From Phaeodactylum tricornutum CCAP 1055/1 (Eukaryota; Bacillariophyta; Bacillariophyceae; Surirellales; Neidiaceae): a stretch of 64,000 bases of DNA. Where the stretch lies: assembly GCF_000150955.2 (NCBI RefSeq), contig NC_011685.1, positions 1-64,000 on the forward strand. Direction: 5' to 3'. The translations under genes and the position numbers were made by a program. Numbering within the stretch: position 1 is the stretch's first letter; each line of letters begins with the position of its first letter. The notes beneath the pieces were generated by a model. The model saw only the letters and a program-made list of their open reading frames with translations. It was not told the DNA's origin and ran no database searches. Shown here in pieces: positions 30,697-40,673 of the stretch.

Positions 30697-32046
30697 TTGC
30701 ATTGGAAAAATCATCTTCGCATTTACAACGACACGGTCCCGGTTACAGAGAAGTTGCCACCACAACTTTGCCTCAGCCTGCTCGAGTCCTCTGTACGCGA
30801 CGTTTCAGAGCTTCGCCAAGTCAACACTACCGCGAATCTAGATTTAGCTAAAGGGGGGTCTCCCATTAACTATGAAAATTACCTAAGTCTACTCCTTGCT
30901 GCCGCGACTTTGTACGATAAAGGAAACAATTTTTCTAATTCCCGTAGCCCAAAATCCAAGCGCAGCGCCTTTGTTACTGAGACTACCTTTCCCGATGATG
31001 AATATGGCGTCGATTACGACATTGATTTGTCACCGTCCATCCTTTACGAAGCGAATGCTCACAACCGCAGAGCAGGCGACCAAAATCGAGAACGCCAGAG
31101 CAATGTCAATTGTGAGCGACCGTATATTCCTCGTGAGATGTGGGATAAACTGTCCGACGATGCAAAGGAGATTCTCCGTGGTATGTCTTCTCCTAAAGAA
31201 GGAAACGCCTCGGCCAACAGCAAGTCTTCATCTGCATTTCATGCCAACTCCCATTCTTTAACCGATACGGGACACTCCTCATCAACGGACGAATCATTGC
31301 ACGAAAATGACAATGATAAATTCCATGATTGCGGGAACGACACGGAACTGCTTGCACACCTTACTGATCACTCAAGTAATATGGCAAATGGGGACATTCG
31401 TAAGGTCCTCGCTTCAGCTTCCTCCTATAAGCAGAATTCGAAGAACTCCCTGCAGTCAAATATGCTCGAATACAGTATTTCCCGACACTCCGTTGCAGAG
31501 ACTACATCCTCCCTCATCGACAGAGGCGCAAACGGCGGACTTGCCGGAAGCGATGTTATAATCCTTAACAAAACAGGCCGTTCTGCGAGCATCACGGGTA
31601 TTAATGACCATACTTTGCCTGATTTGGACATTGTCACCGCCGCTGGCCTCGTTGAATCACAACATGGACCCATCATTGTCATACTCCATCAGTATGCCCA
31701 CCATGGAAAGGGAAAAACGATCCATTCTAGTGCTCAACTTGAGTACTACAAGAATATTGTCGAGGACCGTTCCCGTGTTTTAGGCGGTAAACAACGTATC
31801 ATAACTCTAGATGATTACGTTATTCCCCTACACGTTCGTCAAGGACTAGCTTATATGGACATGAGACCTCCTTCCAATGCAGAGTTTGACACGTTACCCC
31901 ACGTTGTACTTACTTCCGATGTCGACTGGGACCCGTCCATTATCGACAACGAAATTGACCTTGTCACAGACTGGCATGATGCCATACAGGACCTTCCCAG
32001 CGACCCGTACGTTGAACCCCGTTTCAATTCAACTGGTGAATACTGA
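30697..32046 (+). CDS. Gag C-terminal and protease-like region of element B
   Basis: About 449 residues. The first half continues the Gag-type helical region (LPPQLCLSLLESSVRDVSEL, NYENYLSLLLAAATLYDKG). After a Ser/Asp-rich linker comes a protease-like fold start (SSLIDRGANGGLAGSDV) and DLDIVTAAGLVESQHGPIIV. DRGANGG is the variant common in diatom copia elements in place of DTGA. Downstream, GLAYMDMRPPSNAEFDTLP precedes integrase. Confidence 0.65.
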   Translation: MHWKNHLRIYNDTVPVTEKLPPQLCLSLLESSVRDVSELRQVNTTANLDLAKGGSPINYENYLSLLLAAATLYDKGNNFSNSRSPKSKRSAFVTETTFPDDEYGVDYDIDLSPSILYEANAHNRRAGDQNRERQSNVNCERPYIPREMWDKLSDDAKEILRGMSSPKEGNASANSKSSSAFHANSHSLTDTGHSSSTDESLHENDNDKFHDCGNDTELLAHLTDHSSNMANGDIRKVLASASSYKQNSKNSLQSNMLEYSISRHSVAETTSSLIDRGANGGLAGSDVIILNKTGRSASITGINDHTLPDLDIVTAAGLVESQHGPIIVILHQYAHHGKGKTIHSSAQLEYYKNIVEDRSRVLGGKQRIITLDDYVIPLHVRQGLAYMDMRPPSNAEFDTLPHVVLTSDVDWDPSIIDNEIDLVTDWHDAIQDLPSDPYVEPRFNSTGEY

Positions 32047-32142
32047 CATAGGCACGTTGCGACCTTTGACATTTTCTCGTCATATGACTTTGTTCATCGG
32101 TCCACGGCTATCGATAATATACTCTCGCCAAATCAACATGAC

Positions 32143-35100
32143 ATGACCCGCAATTCGCACAATTACGAAGCCTTGCGTCCTTGTCTTGGCTGGGTCTCCG
32201 CCAACACAGTCCAGAAAACCATCATGGCCACTACGCAATTCGCTCGTGAGGTCTATAATGCACCTATGCGTAAACATTTCAAGTCTCGTTTTCCGGCACT
32301 TAATGTTCACCGGCGCAACGAAGCTGTGGCTACCGATACCATTTGGTCGGACACACCTGCTGTCGATAACAGCGCTAAATTTGCGCAATTATTTGTCGGT
32401 AGACGATCGCTTGTTACCGACATTTATCCTATGAAAACAGACAAAGAGTTTGTTAATGCACTCGAAGACAATATTCGTCATCGGGGTGCCATGGATAAAC
32501 TCATCAGTGACCGTGCCAAAGCCGAGATCAGCAAGAAAGTTTCTGATATTACTCGTGCTTACCACATTGATCAATGGCAAAGCGAGCCCAACCACCAGCA
32601 CCAAAATTATGCTGAACGTCGAATTGCAACTGTTGAAGCAAATGCAAATAAAATTCTTAACCAAACTGGTGCACCTAATTCTACCTGGTTATTGTGTGTT
32701 TCCTACATTTGTTATTTGTTTAATCATTTGGCCCATGAGTCTTTGCACGATCGCACCCCCCTCGAAATTCTTAACGGTAGTACTCCTGATATTAGTGTAC
32801 TCCTTCAATTCCATTTCTGGGAACCGATCTACTACCGACTTGAAGACCCTACTTTTCCTTCCGACGGAACTGAAAAAAAGGGCCACTTTGTTGGAATTGC
32901 TGATTCCGTTGGTGATGCTCTTACCTACAAGGTACTCACCAACGACTCCCACAAGATCCTTCTCCGATCTAGTGTTCGCTCTGCGTTGAAACCTAGTGAA
33001 CCCAATTTGCGTCTTGAGCCACATGAAGGGGAGAGTCCTCCTAAGCCCATCAACTTCATTAAGTCGCGCAGAACTGAGGACGGAAATTCTTATGCCATCC
33101 ACACGCTACCTGGTTTCACCCCGGACGATCTCATCGGACGCACCTTTTTAACCGATACCCAGGACAATGGGGAGCATTTTCGTGCACGTATTGCCAGGAA
33201 AATTCTTGATCCTGACAAACCACATGACATCCAATTTCTCGTTGAAATCAATGACGGTGAACACGATGAAATCATCGCCTACAACGAAATTCTAGATAAA
33301 GTCGAGACCGACCTAGAAAAGGAATTGACTGATACTGATCGGCAATGGAAGTTTAAAGACATTGTGGCACACCAAGGACCCCTTCAAACCACAGACATTA
33401 ACTATAAAGGTTCTAAGTTTAATGTTTTGGTAAACTGGGAAACTGGAGAGTCTAGCTATGAACCTCTAGACGTTATACGTGCCGACGATCCTATTACTTG
33501 CGCAGCCTATGCTAAACGTCAAGGTTTGCTGGATACCCCGGGTTGGAAACAGTTCAAACGACTTGTCAACCGCCAGAAGAAGTTCCAACGCCTTGTAAAC
33601 CAAAGCCGCACACACTCTATCCGTCGTGTACCTACCTACAAATTTGGGTACCAGATCCCTCGCGACCATCTTAACGCTGTTGATATCGACAAACGCAATG
33701 GCAACACTAAATGGCAGGATGCCGAGAGTATAGAGCGTACACAGCTTCATGAATACAATACCTTCGTCGACAAAGGTAAAGCTATTCTAAATGGTAAACA
33801 TGTTTCGAACGCGCCACAAGGGTACAGGAAGATCAGAATTCACACGGTCTATGATGTCAAACATGATGGCAGGCACAAGGCTCGTATGGTTGCCGGAGGT
33901 CACCTTACCCCCGTGCCTCCTGAGAGCGTCTACTCTGGAGTCGTGTCACTTCGAAGCCTCCGTATTGTAGTGTTCCTGGCCGAGCTAAATAACTTGAGGC
34001 TATGGGGAGCTGACATTGGGAATGCCTATCTTGAAGCCAAAACCCAAGAGAAAGTCTTTGTTGTTGCCGGACCGGAGTTCGGAGACCTCAACGGTCACAT
34101 CCTTGTCATCAACAAGGCCCTGTACGGTCTACGTAGTAGTGGACTTCGTTGGCATGAGAGGTTCGCCGACACACTTCGCGACATGGGTTTTACACCCAGC
34201 AAGGCCGACTCCGATGTTTGGATGCGCCCCAGTCAAGGCGTCTACGAGTATATTGCCGTCTACGTCGACGACATTGCCGTCGCAGCACATGACCCCGGTA
34301 GTATTGTTGAACAACTTAAAAGTGTCCACAAGTACAAGCTCAAAGGTGTTGGACCACTGCAGTACCACCTAGGTTGTACGTTTGAGCGAGACAAAGATGG
34401 AACCTTGTCTTACCACCCCCGGAAGTATATCGCGCGTATGATGGAGCAGTACGAACGTATGTACGGCGAGTCACCCAAACAGTATGTTTCACCGTTGGAT
34501 AAAGGTGACCATCCTGAGTTAGACTCCACTCCCGAACTAAACGAAGATGGTATCAAGCAATATCAGTCGTTGATTGGGAGTTTACAATGGCTTATCACCC
34601 TAGGGCGATTTGATATTGCTACGGCTGTGATGACCATGGCTCGATTCCGTGTTGCGCCTCGTGAAGGCCACCTTGATCGCCTTAAGCGTATGTACGGATA
34701 CCTTCGTAGGATGAAGGCAGGAGCAATCCGTGTGCGCACCGATCAGCCCAACTACGTTGAGCTACCGGACCGAAGCAACGAATGGGCCCGTTCCATCTAC
34801 GGAAATGTGGAAGAACTTGTTCCCCACGATGCCCCTACGGCTTTGGGAAAGGCCGTTGTCTTAACCACCTACGTTGACACAAACCTATATCATGATATGA
34901 TTACAGGTCGTTCAGTCACCGGTATCCTCCACCTCATAAACCAAACCCCTTTTGAATGGTTTTCGAAACGACAGGCTACCGTCAAGACTGCTACCTACGG
35001 ATCAGAATTTGTGGCTGCACGTATTGCAGTTGAACAAATCATTGATGTGCGCATTACAATGAGGTACCTAGGAGTCACAGTTAAGGGCAAGACTATTATG

Positions 35101-35580
35101 TTTGGAGATAACCAATCGGTTATCACAAGTTCTACGGAGTCCCAATCACCGATCAACAAACGGCACAACGCTTTGTCCTACCATCGAGTCCGCAAGGCAA
35201 TTGCTGCTGGCATTGTGGATTTCCAAAAGATTTTGGGAGCCAACAATCCTGCCGATGTACTCAGCAAGCATTGGGGTTTCCAGCAGGCATGGCCTCTCCT
35301 TAAGCCTATACTATTCTGGCATGGCGATACATCTAATTGTGATACCAAGGCCTTGAGGGATACAACACAGACCAATGGGGAGTGTCACGGTATAGTACCA
35401 TGCGACATGTCTCCTAGTGATGTCCGTCCTCGAGACGTCAACACGGTGAACGGCGGTTGGAGTCTTCATAAGGGAGAAGTGAGTCGTATGGAAGTTAACT
35501 CGGTCTTATTGCATGAAATTCCTAGATACAATGATGTATCGTGCGTTGGAGAGAACGCGACTGAACATGTCGTGTTCTGA
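32143..35580 (+). CDS. Pol of element B (integrase-RT-RNase H), running into the 3' LTR
   Basis: About 1145 residues. Integrase core about 30-230 (CLGWVSANTVQKTIMATTQ, LISDRAKAEISKKV, QNYAERRIATVEANANK); a DUF-like linker (TLPGFTPDDLIGRTFLTD); RT about 520-830 (VYDVKHDGRHKARMVAGGH, WGADIGNAYLEAKTQEKVF, LYGLRSSGLRWHERF, IAVYVDDIAVAA); RNase H about 900-1065 (TYVDTNLYHDMITGRSVTG, ATYGSEFVAARIAVEQI, NNPADVLSKHWGF). The frame continues into the LTR for about 66 codons past its first base. The same in-frame entry occurs in C and D. Confidence 0.88.
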   Translation: MTRNSHNYEALRPCLGWVSANTVQKTIMATTQFAREVYNAPMRKHFKSRFPALNVHRRNEAVATDTIWSDTPAVDNSAKFAQLFVGRRSLVTDIYPMKTDKEFVNALEDNIRHRGAMDKLISDRAKAEISKKVSDITRAYHIDQWQSEPNHQHQNYAERRIATVEANANKILNQTGAPNSTWLLCVSYICYLFNHLAHESLHDRTPLEILNGSTPDISVLLQFHFWEPIYYRLEDPTFPSDGTEKKGHFVGIADSVGDALTYKVLTNDSHKILLRSSVRSALKPSEPNLRLEPHEGESPPKPINFIKSRRTEDGNSYAIHTLPGFTPDDLIGRTFLTDTQDNGEHFRARIARKILDPDKPHDIQFLVEINDGEHDEIIAYNEILDKVETDLEKELTDTDRQWKFKDIVAHQGPLQTTDINYKGSKFNVLVNWETGESSYEPLDVIRADDPITCAAYAKRQGLLDTPGWKQFKRLVNRQKKFQRLVNQSRTHSIRRVPTYKFGYQIPRDHLNAVDIDKRNGNTKWQDAESIERTQLHEYNTFVDKGKAILNGKHVSNAPQGYRKIRIHTVYDVKHDGRHKARMVAGGHLTPVPPESVYSGVVSLRSLRIVVFLAELNNLRLWGADIGNAYLEAKTQEKVFVVAGPEFGDLNGHILVINKALYGLRSSGLRWHERFADTLRDMGFTPSKADSDVWMRPSQGVYEYIAVYVDDIAVAAHDPGSIVEQLKSVHKYKLKGVGPLQYHLGCTFERDKDGTLSYHPRKYIARMMEQYERMYGESPKQYVSPLDKGDHPELDSTPELNEDGIKQYQSLIGSLQWLITLGRFDIATAVMTMARFRVAPREGHLDRLKRMYGYLRRMKAGAIRVRTDQPNYVELPDRSNEWARSIYGNVEELVPHDAPTALGKAVVLTTYVDTNLYHDMITGRSVTGILHLINQTPFEWFSKRQATVKTATYGSEFVAARIAVEQIIDVRITMRYLGVTVKGKTIMFGDNQSVITSSTESQSPINKRHNALSYHRVRKAIAAGIVDFQKILGANNPADVLSKHWGFQQAWPLLKPILFWHGDTSNCDTKALRDTTQTNGECHGIVPCDMSPSDVRPRDVNTVNGGWSLHKGEVSRMEVNSVLLHEIPRYNDVSCVGENATEHVVF

Positions 35581-36062
35581 CAGTGGCAACGGAGTGGGAC
35601 TGACAATACTTATTGCCTGACTAACGGATGTAAATGGATGCGCTCCATTTCCCGCGGCATGCATGTTATGAAAGGTATTTCCGGTTCCACTATAAGTATA
35701 TGTGAGCGCGTGTCATGGTATAAGGATACTATGACGGAAGAAAGATATTTGTGTACGTTTGAGTTTGTTCCTCAGGTTTTGTTGTATCTTGGCAAATCGG
35801 AGGAGCAACAAGAATTAGTTTATAGCACTAATTCTTCAATCATTGTTTTATAAGTTCTTTGATCCGCATTGCTAGTTTACGCATAGGTCCTCGTATCCGC
35901 TGCCTAACCCGAGGGGAGCGTCGCCAACAAGTAGAGTTTTACAGTCCCTAAGTCCCTTAGGTGTATCGCCGGTTGTTCGTAATAACGCCCTCTCTTGTTT
36001 ACCAGGCTCTGTTCCTAACAGCGCTTCTGTCCATACGGTGTACATTGGTGTATATTGTAACA
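35383..36062 (+). repeat. 3' LTR of element B
   Basis: 680 bp, about two differences from the 5' LTR. Preceded by the polypurine-like CCAATGGGGAG (35372-35382) and followed by TGAAC. Confidence 0.94.
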
Positions 36063-39000
36063 TGAACCCTCGCAACGTCGTTCGCGAGATCAAATACGCC
36101 ACTATCGGTGCGTCCATATCCAGCCCTCGGGTGTTGGACGTCGACCGCGATAAATTACGGCGAATTCTCGGACATGTGCCGATGGAAGTAGTTGAGCGTA
36201 CTCTTACCGCCACTACACAACTAGCGGAGCGCACGGGCGAAATGCCTTTGCATCGTCGTTATAAAACCAAGTTTGAACAACTTCGGTATCGACGTTTGAA
36301 ATGCACACTTTATAGTGATACTTTTAAATCCTCTATAAAATCCTCGCGTGGACATACCCATACTCAGGGTTTTGTCTGTGGTGACTCTTACTTTATCTAT
36401 CATTACCTAATGAAAGCAGAGTCCGCGGCAGACCAGGGTCTCGCCGAATTCATCCACAACATCGGTATTCCTGCACAATTGCACACCGATAACGCGAAAG
36501 TGGAAACACTTAGCGAATGGAAAAAATTTACTTCCAGTCACTGGATAAAGACGACGGTCACTGAACCCTACTCTCCGTGGCAAAATCGTTGCGAACACGA
36601 ATTTGGTGCTGCGCGCATTCACACGCGCCTCGTTCTCGAAACCACCAAGTGTCCCGAACAATTATGGGACTACGCCCTTGCCTACGTCATTTTCGTACGT
36701 AACCACACGGCACGAAAAGCGCTGGCCTGGATCACGCCTATTACTGCGATGACTGGCGACACCCATGATATTTCTGAAATCCTGGTTTTCGAATTTTTCG
36801 AACCAGTTCAGTATTTTGACAATCCATGTCAAATTTCCACTAAATAAAGCCAAAGTCGGCCGTTGGTTAGGTATTGTAACCAATGTGGGCCAAGCCTTGT
36901 GCTACCATATTTTGACGGACAAGGGTACTGTAATCACTCGATCTACTGTTACACCCCTCCAAAACCTCGATTCGTCTGCTCTGCAGACTGCCCTCGCTAC
37001 TTTTGACGCCGCCATAAGGGAGACTTATCAGCCTTCTGATTTCGCCCTCGGCAACAAAATCAAAGCGCCGGCTTTCCGCCGTGACAAAGCGATGAAAGTC
37101 GCTTGGCGATCCGACGATCCCGGCGATGGCAACACCCGTAACAGACATGTGTTATACGATCTGAACGAAGGGGATGACCATATTCAACTGGATCCCGGGC
37201 TCACGGTTGACGATTTCTTCGAGAACGACTCACCGGATCAGGACCCCACCTCCTTAATATTGGTACTGACGTTCTACTCACTTCGGGTGTGGTTCAGCGC
37301 CAGGGCCGAGTTATCAAGCGCAATCGCGACGGTACTCCAGTCCCTAACGACGACCCTGGAAATTTCGTTGTCGAATTCGACGACGGTACCGAGGAAGTCC
37401 ACGGTTACCAAGCTCTCCTTGATGCTGTTTATAAGCAGGTCGATGATGACGGAAATGAATGGTACACCTTTGATGATATTGTCGACCATCAAGGGACGTA
37501 CGCGTGGATGGTTTCTACGCGTAAAATAGGCCAACGGTGAATTTACCTGGGAGCCCCTCACCTCTTTGAAGGAGAGCAATCCCTACCCGGTGGCCAAATA
37601 TGCGGCCGACCACAATCTCTTATCCGAACATGCCTTTTCTTATTGGGCTCCCACCGTGCTGAAAAAGGCCGATCGATGGATCCGTGCTGCCAAGACGCGA
37701 AAAAAGAAAAATCGATACAAATACGGAATAGAAGTCCCTCGCAACGTACCCAACGCTTACGAATTGGAAGCAGAAACGGCAACCACCTCTGGCGCGATGC
37801 AATTCGCAAAGAAATGGATACACTTGAGAGCATGAAAACCTTCACTATCAAGGATAAGGGAGAACGAGCGCCCTCCGACTACAAAAGAATCCCCATGTGG
37901 ATCATTTTCGATGTAAAAATGGATTTCCGGCGTAAAGCCCGACTCGTCGCCGGCGGACACGTCACCGACCCACCAGACGAATATACTTACTCTAGCGTCG
38001 CCTCCCGCGAGAGCGTACGCCTTGGCTTCCTCCTTGCAAGTCTCAATAACCTTGACCTTGTGTCAGTTGACATCGGAAATGCATACGTCAATGCCGATTG
38101 TCGCGAAAAAGTCTTCTCAATCGCCGGGCCCGAGTTCGGTGAACACGAAGGCAAAGTCGTATTAATCGCGAAAGCGTTATATGGCCTCAAGTCAAGCGGT
38201 GCCGCATGGCACTCTCATCTTGCACAAAACCTCAGATTCCTGGGTTTTGTATCGTCTAAAGCGGACCCCAATATGTGGTTTCGTAAGGCACAAAGGCTTG
38301 ACAAAACTGAATATTATGAATATATTATCAGTTACGTCGACGATTTAACAATCGTTTCAGCCGATACTAACAGAAAAGCAATTTTAAAAGCGCTTGAAAA
38401 TATCCCTTATACACTTAAGGGCGGTTCTGCCCCCAAAACATTTCTGGGGGCAACCACCGGAGTGCATACATTTAACGATGGCACCAAAGCGTGGTACATG
38501 TCTGCAAAACAGTACTTACATTAACAAACGCAATTCTCAACATCGAGCAGACGCTCGGTGAAAAACTGCCTAGCAGCAGTCGCATCGTGACCCCGCTTCC
38601 TCACGGATATCACCCTGAGTTAGATACATCGGGTTACCTCACCGATGACCGCACGACCTACTATATGAACCTAATTGGCATTCTACTATGGACGTCGGAA
38701 CTCGGTCGGATCGACATCACTCAAGAAGTCGGTTTAATGTCTCGCTTCAAATCAAGACCACGGATCGGACATTATAATGCTGTCCTCCGCATGTTCGGTT
38801 ACCTCAAACGTCACCTGAACTCCAAACTCTTCTGCGACCCGCACACGCGCGATTTTTCACATATTAATTTTGTCAACCCTTCTTGGAAAGAACAATACCC
38901 CGACGCACAAGAAGAATTGCCCCCGGATATGCCTCCACCTTTAGGGCGCGCTGTGCAAGTTTCTGTCTTTGTCGACGCTGCCCACGCAGATTGCCACGTC

Positions 39001-39417
39001 ACGCGACGTTCCACTACGGGTATACTCGCTTTTATCAATGGCACACCAATTTGTTGGTACTCTAAGAGACAAAACACAGTCGAAGCCTCGACTTACGGAT
39101 CTGAATTTGTTGCTATGCGCATCGCTTCCGAAATGATCATTACATTGCGTTACAACCTATGTGTCCTTGGTATACCCATTGACGGTCCTGCAAATGTATT
39201 TTGTGACAACATGAGTGTTGTCACCAGTGCGACGATTCCCTCGTCCGTACTCAAGAAAAAGCACAATGCTATTTCTTATCACAAGGTTTGCGAAAGCATT
39301 GCTAGCGGGGCAATGCGGATTGCACATGAACCTACCGGCTCAAATTTGGCCGACACGTTGACGAAATGCCTACCTGGTCCACAACACAAATTCCTCGTTC
39401 GTCACATACTTTATTGA
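36063..39417 (+). pseudogene. Integrase-RT-RNase H region of element A
   Basis: Right-hand part of A. Integrase: LRRILGHVPMEVVERTL, KTKFEQLRYRR, then TDNAKVETL and EPYSPWQNRCEHEFGAARIH. RT: MDFRRKARLVAGGH, VDIGNAYVNADCREKVF, LYGLKSSGAAWH and a YVDDL box. RNase H: VDAAHADCHVTRRS, STYGSEFVAMRIA, NLADTLTKCLPGPQ. This is the copia order. It closely matches A' at 4637-7496. Part of a broken element. Confidence 0.88.
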
Positions 39418-39508
39418 CCCAAGGGCAATAAGACCTTCGCTTTTCAAATTTTTTGGAACCAATCTTTCGCCCGGACTTTGTACTCCCGGACTACAAGATT
39501 GAAGAAAG

Positions 39509-40196
39509 TGATAAATTATAGCCACACAATGCTACAATTTGATACTACGTTGTAGATAGAATTGCTTAGCCTTAGCATTGTTTGTTGGAACATCTATCTA
39601 GGATTCACTAGCTCTAGATCTTGGCCTCGTTGCCATTTCCTTTTTCCTGGCTCTGTCGTAGGACAGACGCAGTCGACTGTCCTCGTCGGGTTCATTACCC
39701 GTGTGTGGCATGCCGGAGGAAAATACGAAGCGTCTCATAGGAAACCAAATATTTGCGTTTTGCACCCAAATGTTTGCAACATACACAACTCTGGTTCCGT
39801 TGCATGAGGCGCATAAGACGACTCGTCTTATCAAACCTGATATGCTAGGAACGAAATATTCCTGATTACCATACGGTTTCCCTAGATGAAAGTTGTCAAC
39901 AGATACTGTTGGCACCATCCGAACTCGATGGTTTGGCGATCACATAGGTGATCCAATCATCTCGACAAAAACTATGTCAATGGTTCGACAGCCAGTACAT
40001 TGGCTACGGGGTTTCTACGTTCGTACATTCTGTTTCCAACACAAAAGGTTTCATTTTGGAATCTATATTTTAGTCTCACAATCTCAATCTAAAAACCTAC
40101 CAATTAAACAATCGGAGCCTCTACGAGGCTTTCCCCCCAACTTCTACTCTTTCGTCGTATTCTACAAATACACTCGTAAGCAGGTAGAACTTATCA
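39509..40196 (+). repeat. 3' LTR of element A
   Basis: 688 bp partner of 25035-25730, followed by the target duplication GGTA and then a fragment of the TATCCCAGAGG family. Confidence 0.92.
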
Positions 40197-40236
40197 GGTA
40201 TACAAGTACTAGTCTGGAGATCCCTTCCCCTTAGAA
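40197..40236 (+). repeat. TATCCCAGAGG-family terminus, copy f
   Basis: GGTATACAAGTACTAGTCTGGAGATCCCTTCCCCTTAG matches the right terminus of the family (TACTCTGGGATACCCCTCCCCTTAGG). It lies between the LTR of A and a host gene fragment. Confidence 0.5.
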
Positions 40237-40380
40237 ACCAACTTAACTATTGGAGACAGCGCGGCCGACAATTGGTGGCTAAGCGTCACGTACGGCAACA
40301 AACTGTTTGTCGCAGTCTCTACTGATGGCGACAAGCGTGTCATGACCAGTCCCGACGGCAAAGTTGACTATCAACTGTAA
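40237..40380 (+). pseudogene. 3' fragment of a gene with WxxVTYGNxLFVAVS repeats
   Basis: The plus strand reads TIGDSAADNWWLSVTYGN, KLFVAVSTDGDKRVMTSP and DGKVDYQL followed by a TAA stop at 40378-40380. This is one unit of a beta-propeller-like repeat seen in bacterial and algal surface proteins (pattern W.sVtYGNg.FVAVs..G..rvmtSpDG). The rest of the gene is missing, replaced on the left by repeat family sequence and element A, so it is a truncated host gene end. Identification is from the motif only. Confidence 0.5.
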
Positions 40381-40673
40381 TTGTTATTCTATGTAACACA
40401 GAGTGAATAAAGAGATTTGAGATTTCAACAGCTGCTCATAAACGTCAAATATATAGTTAACATAGTAAACTCTATGGCAATTCAATTTATAGGTTTGCCA
40501 ACCAGGCAAAAGCAAAAACCACAAAGGAAGACAATTTACGTTCGATCTCAAATTCTCACCGGAAACAAGCTATTTGCACTTACTTTTATTTGCAGACTTC
40601 CGGAAACAAGGCGGCCTGGCCTGGTGATGACAAACGAGGAACCGAGCATTCTGACAGTGACTCTGAAACAGAT

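Larger units (their letters stand above)
28419..36062 (+). mobile_element. Ty1/copia element B (CoDi type) nested in element A
   Basis: 7644 bp with 680-bp LTRs at both ends, flanked by TGAAC (28414-28418 and 36063-36067) in element A sequence. The parts are a Gag-like region with the lineage-specific N-terminus, a protease-like region, and a long pol frame with integrase, RT and RNase H. By eye the two LTRs differ at only about two positions in 680, making it the youngest dated insertion in the window. Pol looks nearly complete; the element as a whole has about two breaks, unless read-through is used. It is the likely source of functions for the RT-less relatives C and D. Confidence 0.93.
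25035..40196 (+). mobile_element. Ty1/copia element A (CoDi type), split by element B
   Basis: Outer element of a nest. LTRs at 25035-25730 and 39509-40196 have inverted termini TGATAA/TTATCA and are flanked by GGTA (25031-25034 and 40197-40200). The parts left of B are the leader, Gag and protease; the parts right of B are integrase, RT and RNase H. Removing B (28419-36062 plus one TGAAC copy) leaves an element of about 7.5 kb. It is broken by the B insertion and by several further breaks. The LTRs remain very similar, so it is young though older than B. A' at 4637-8278 is a truncated sibling. Confidence 0.93.
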
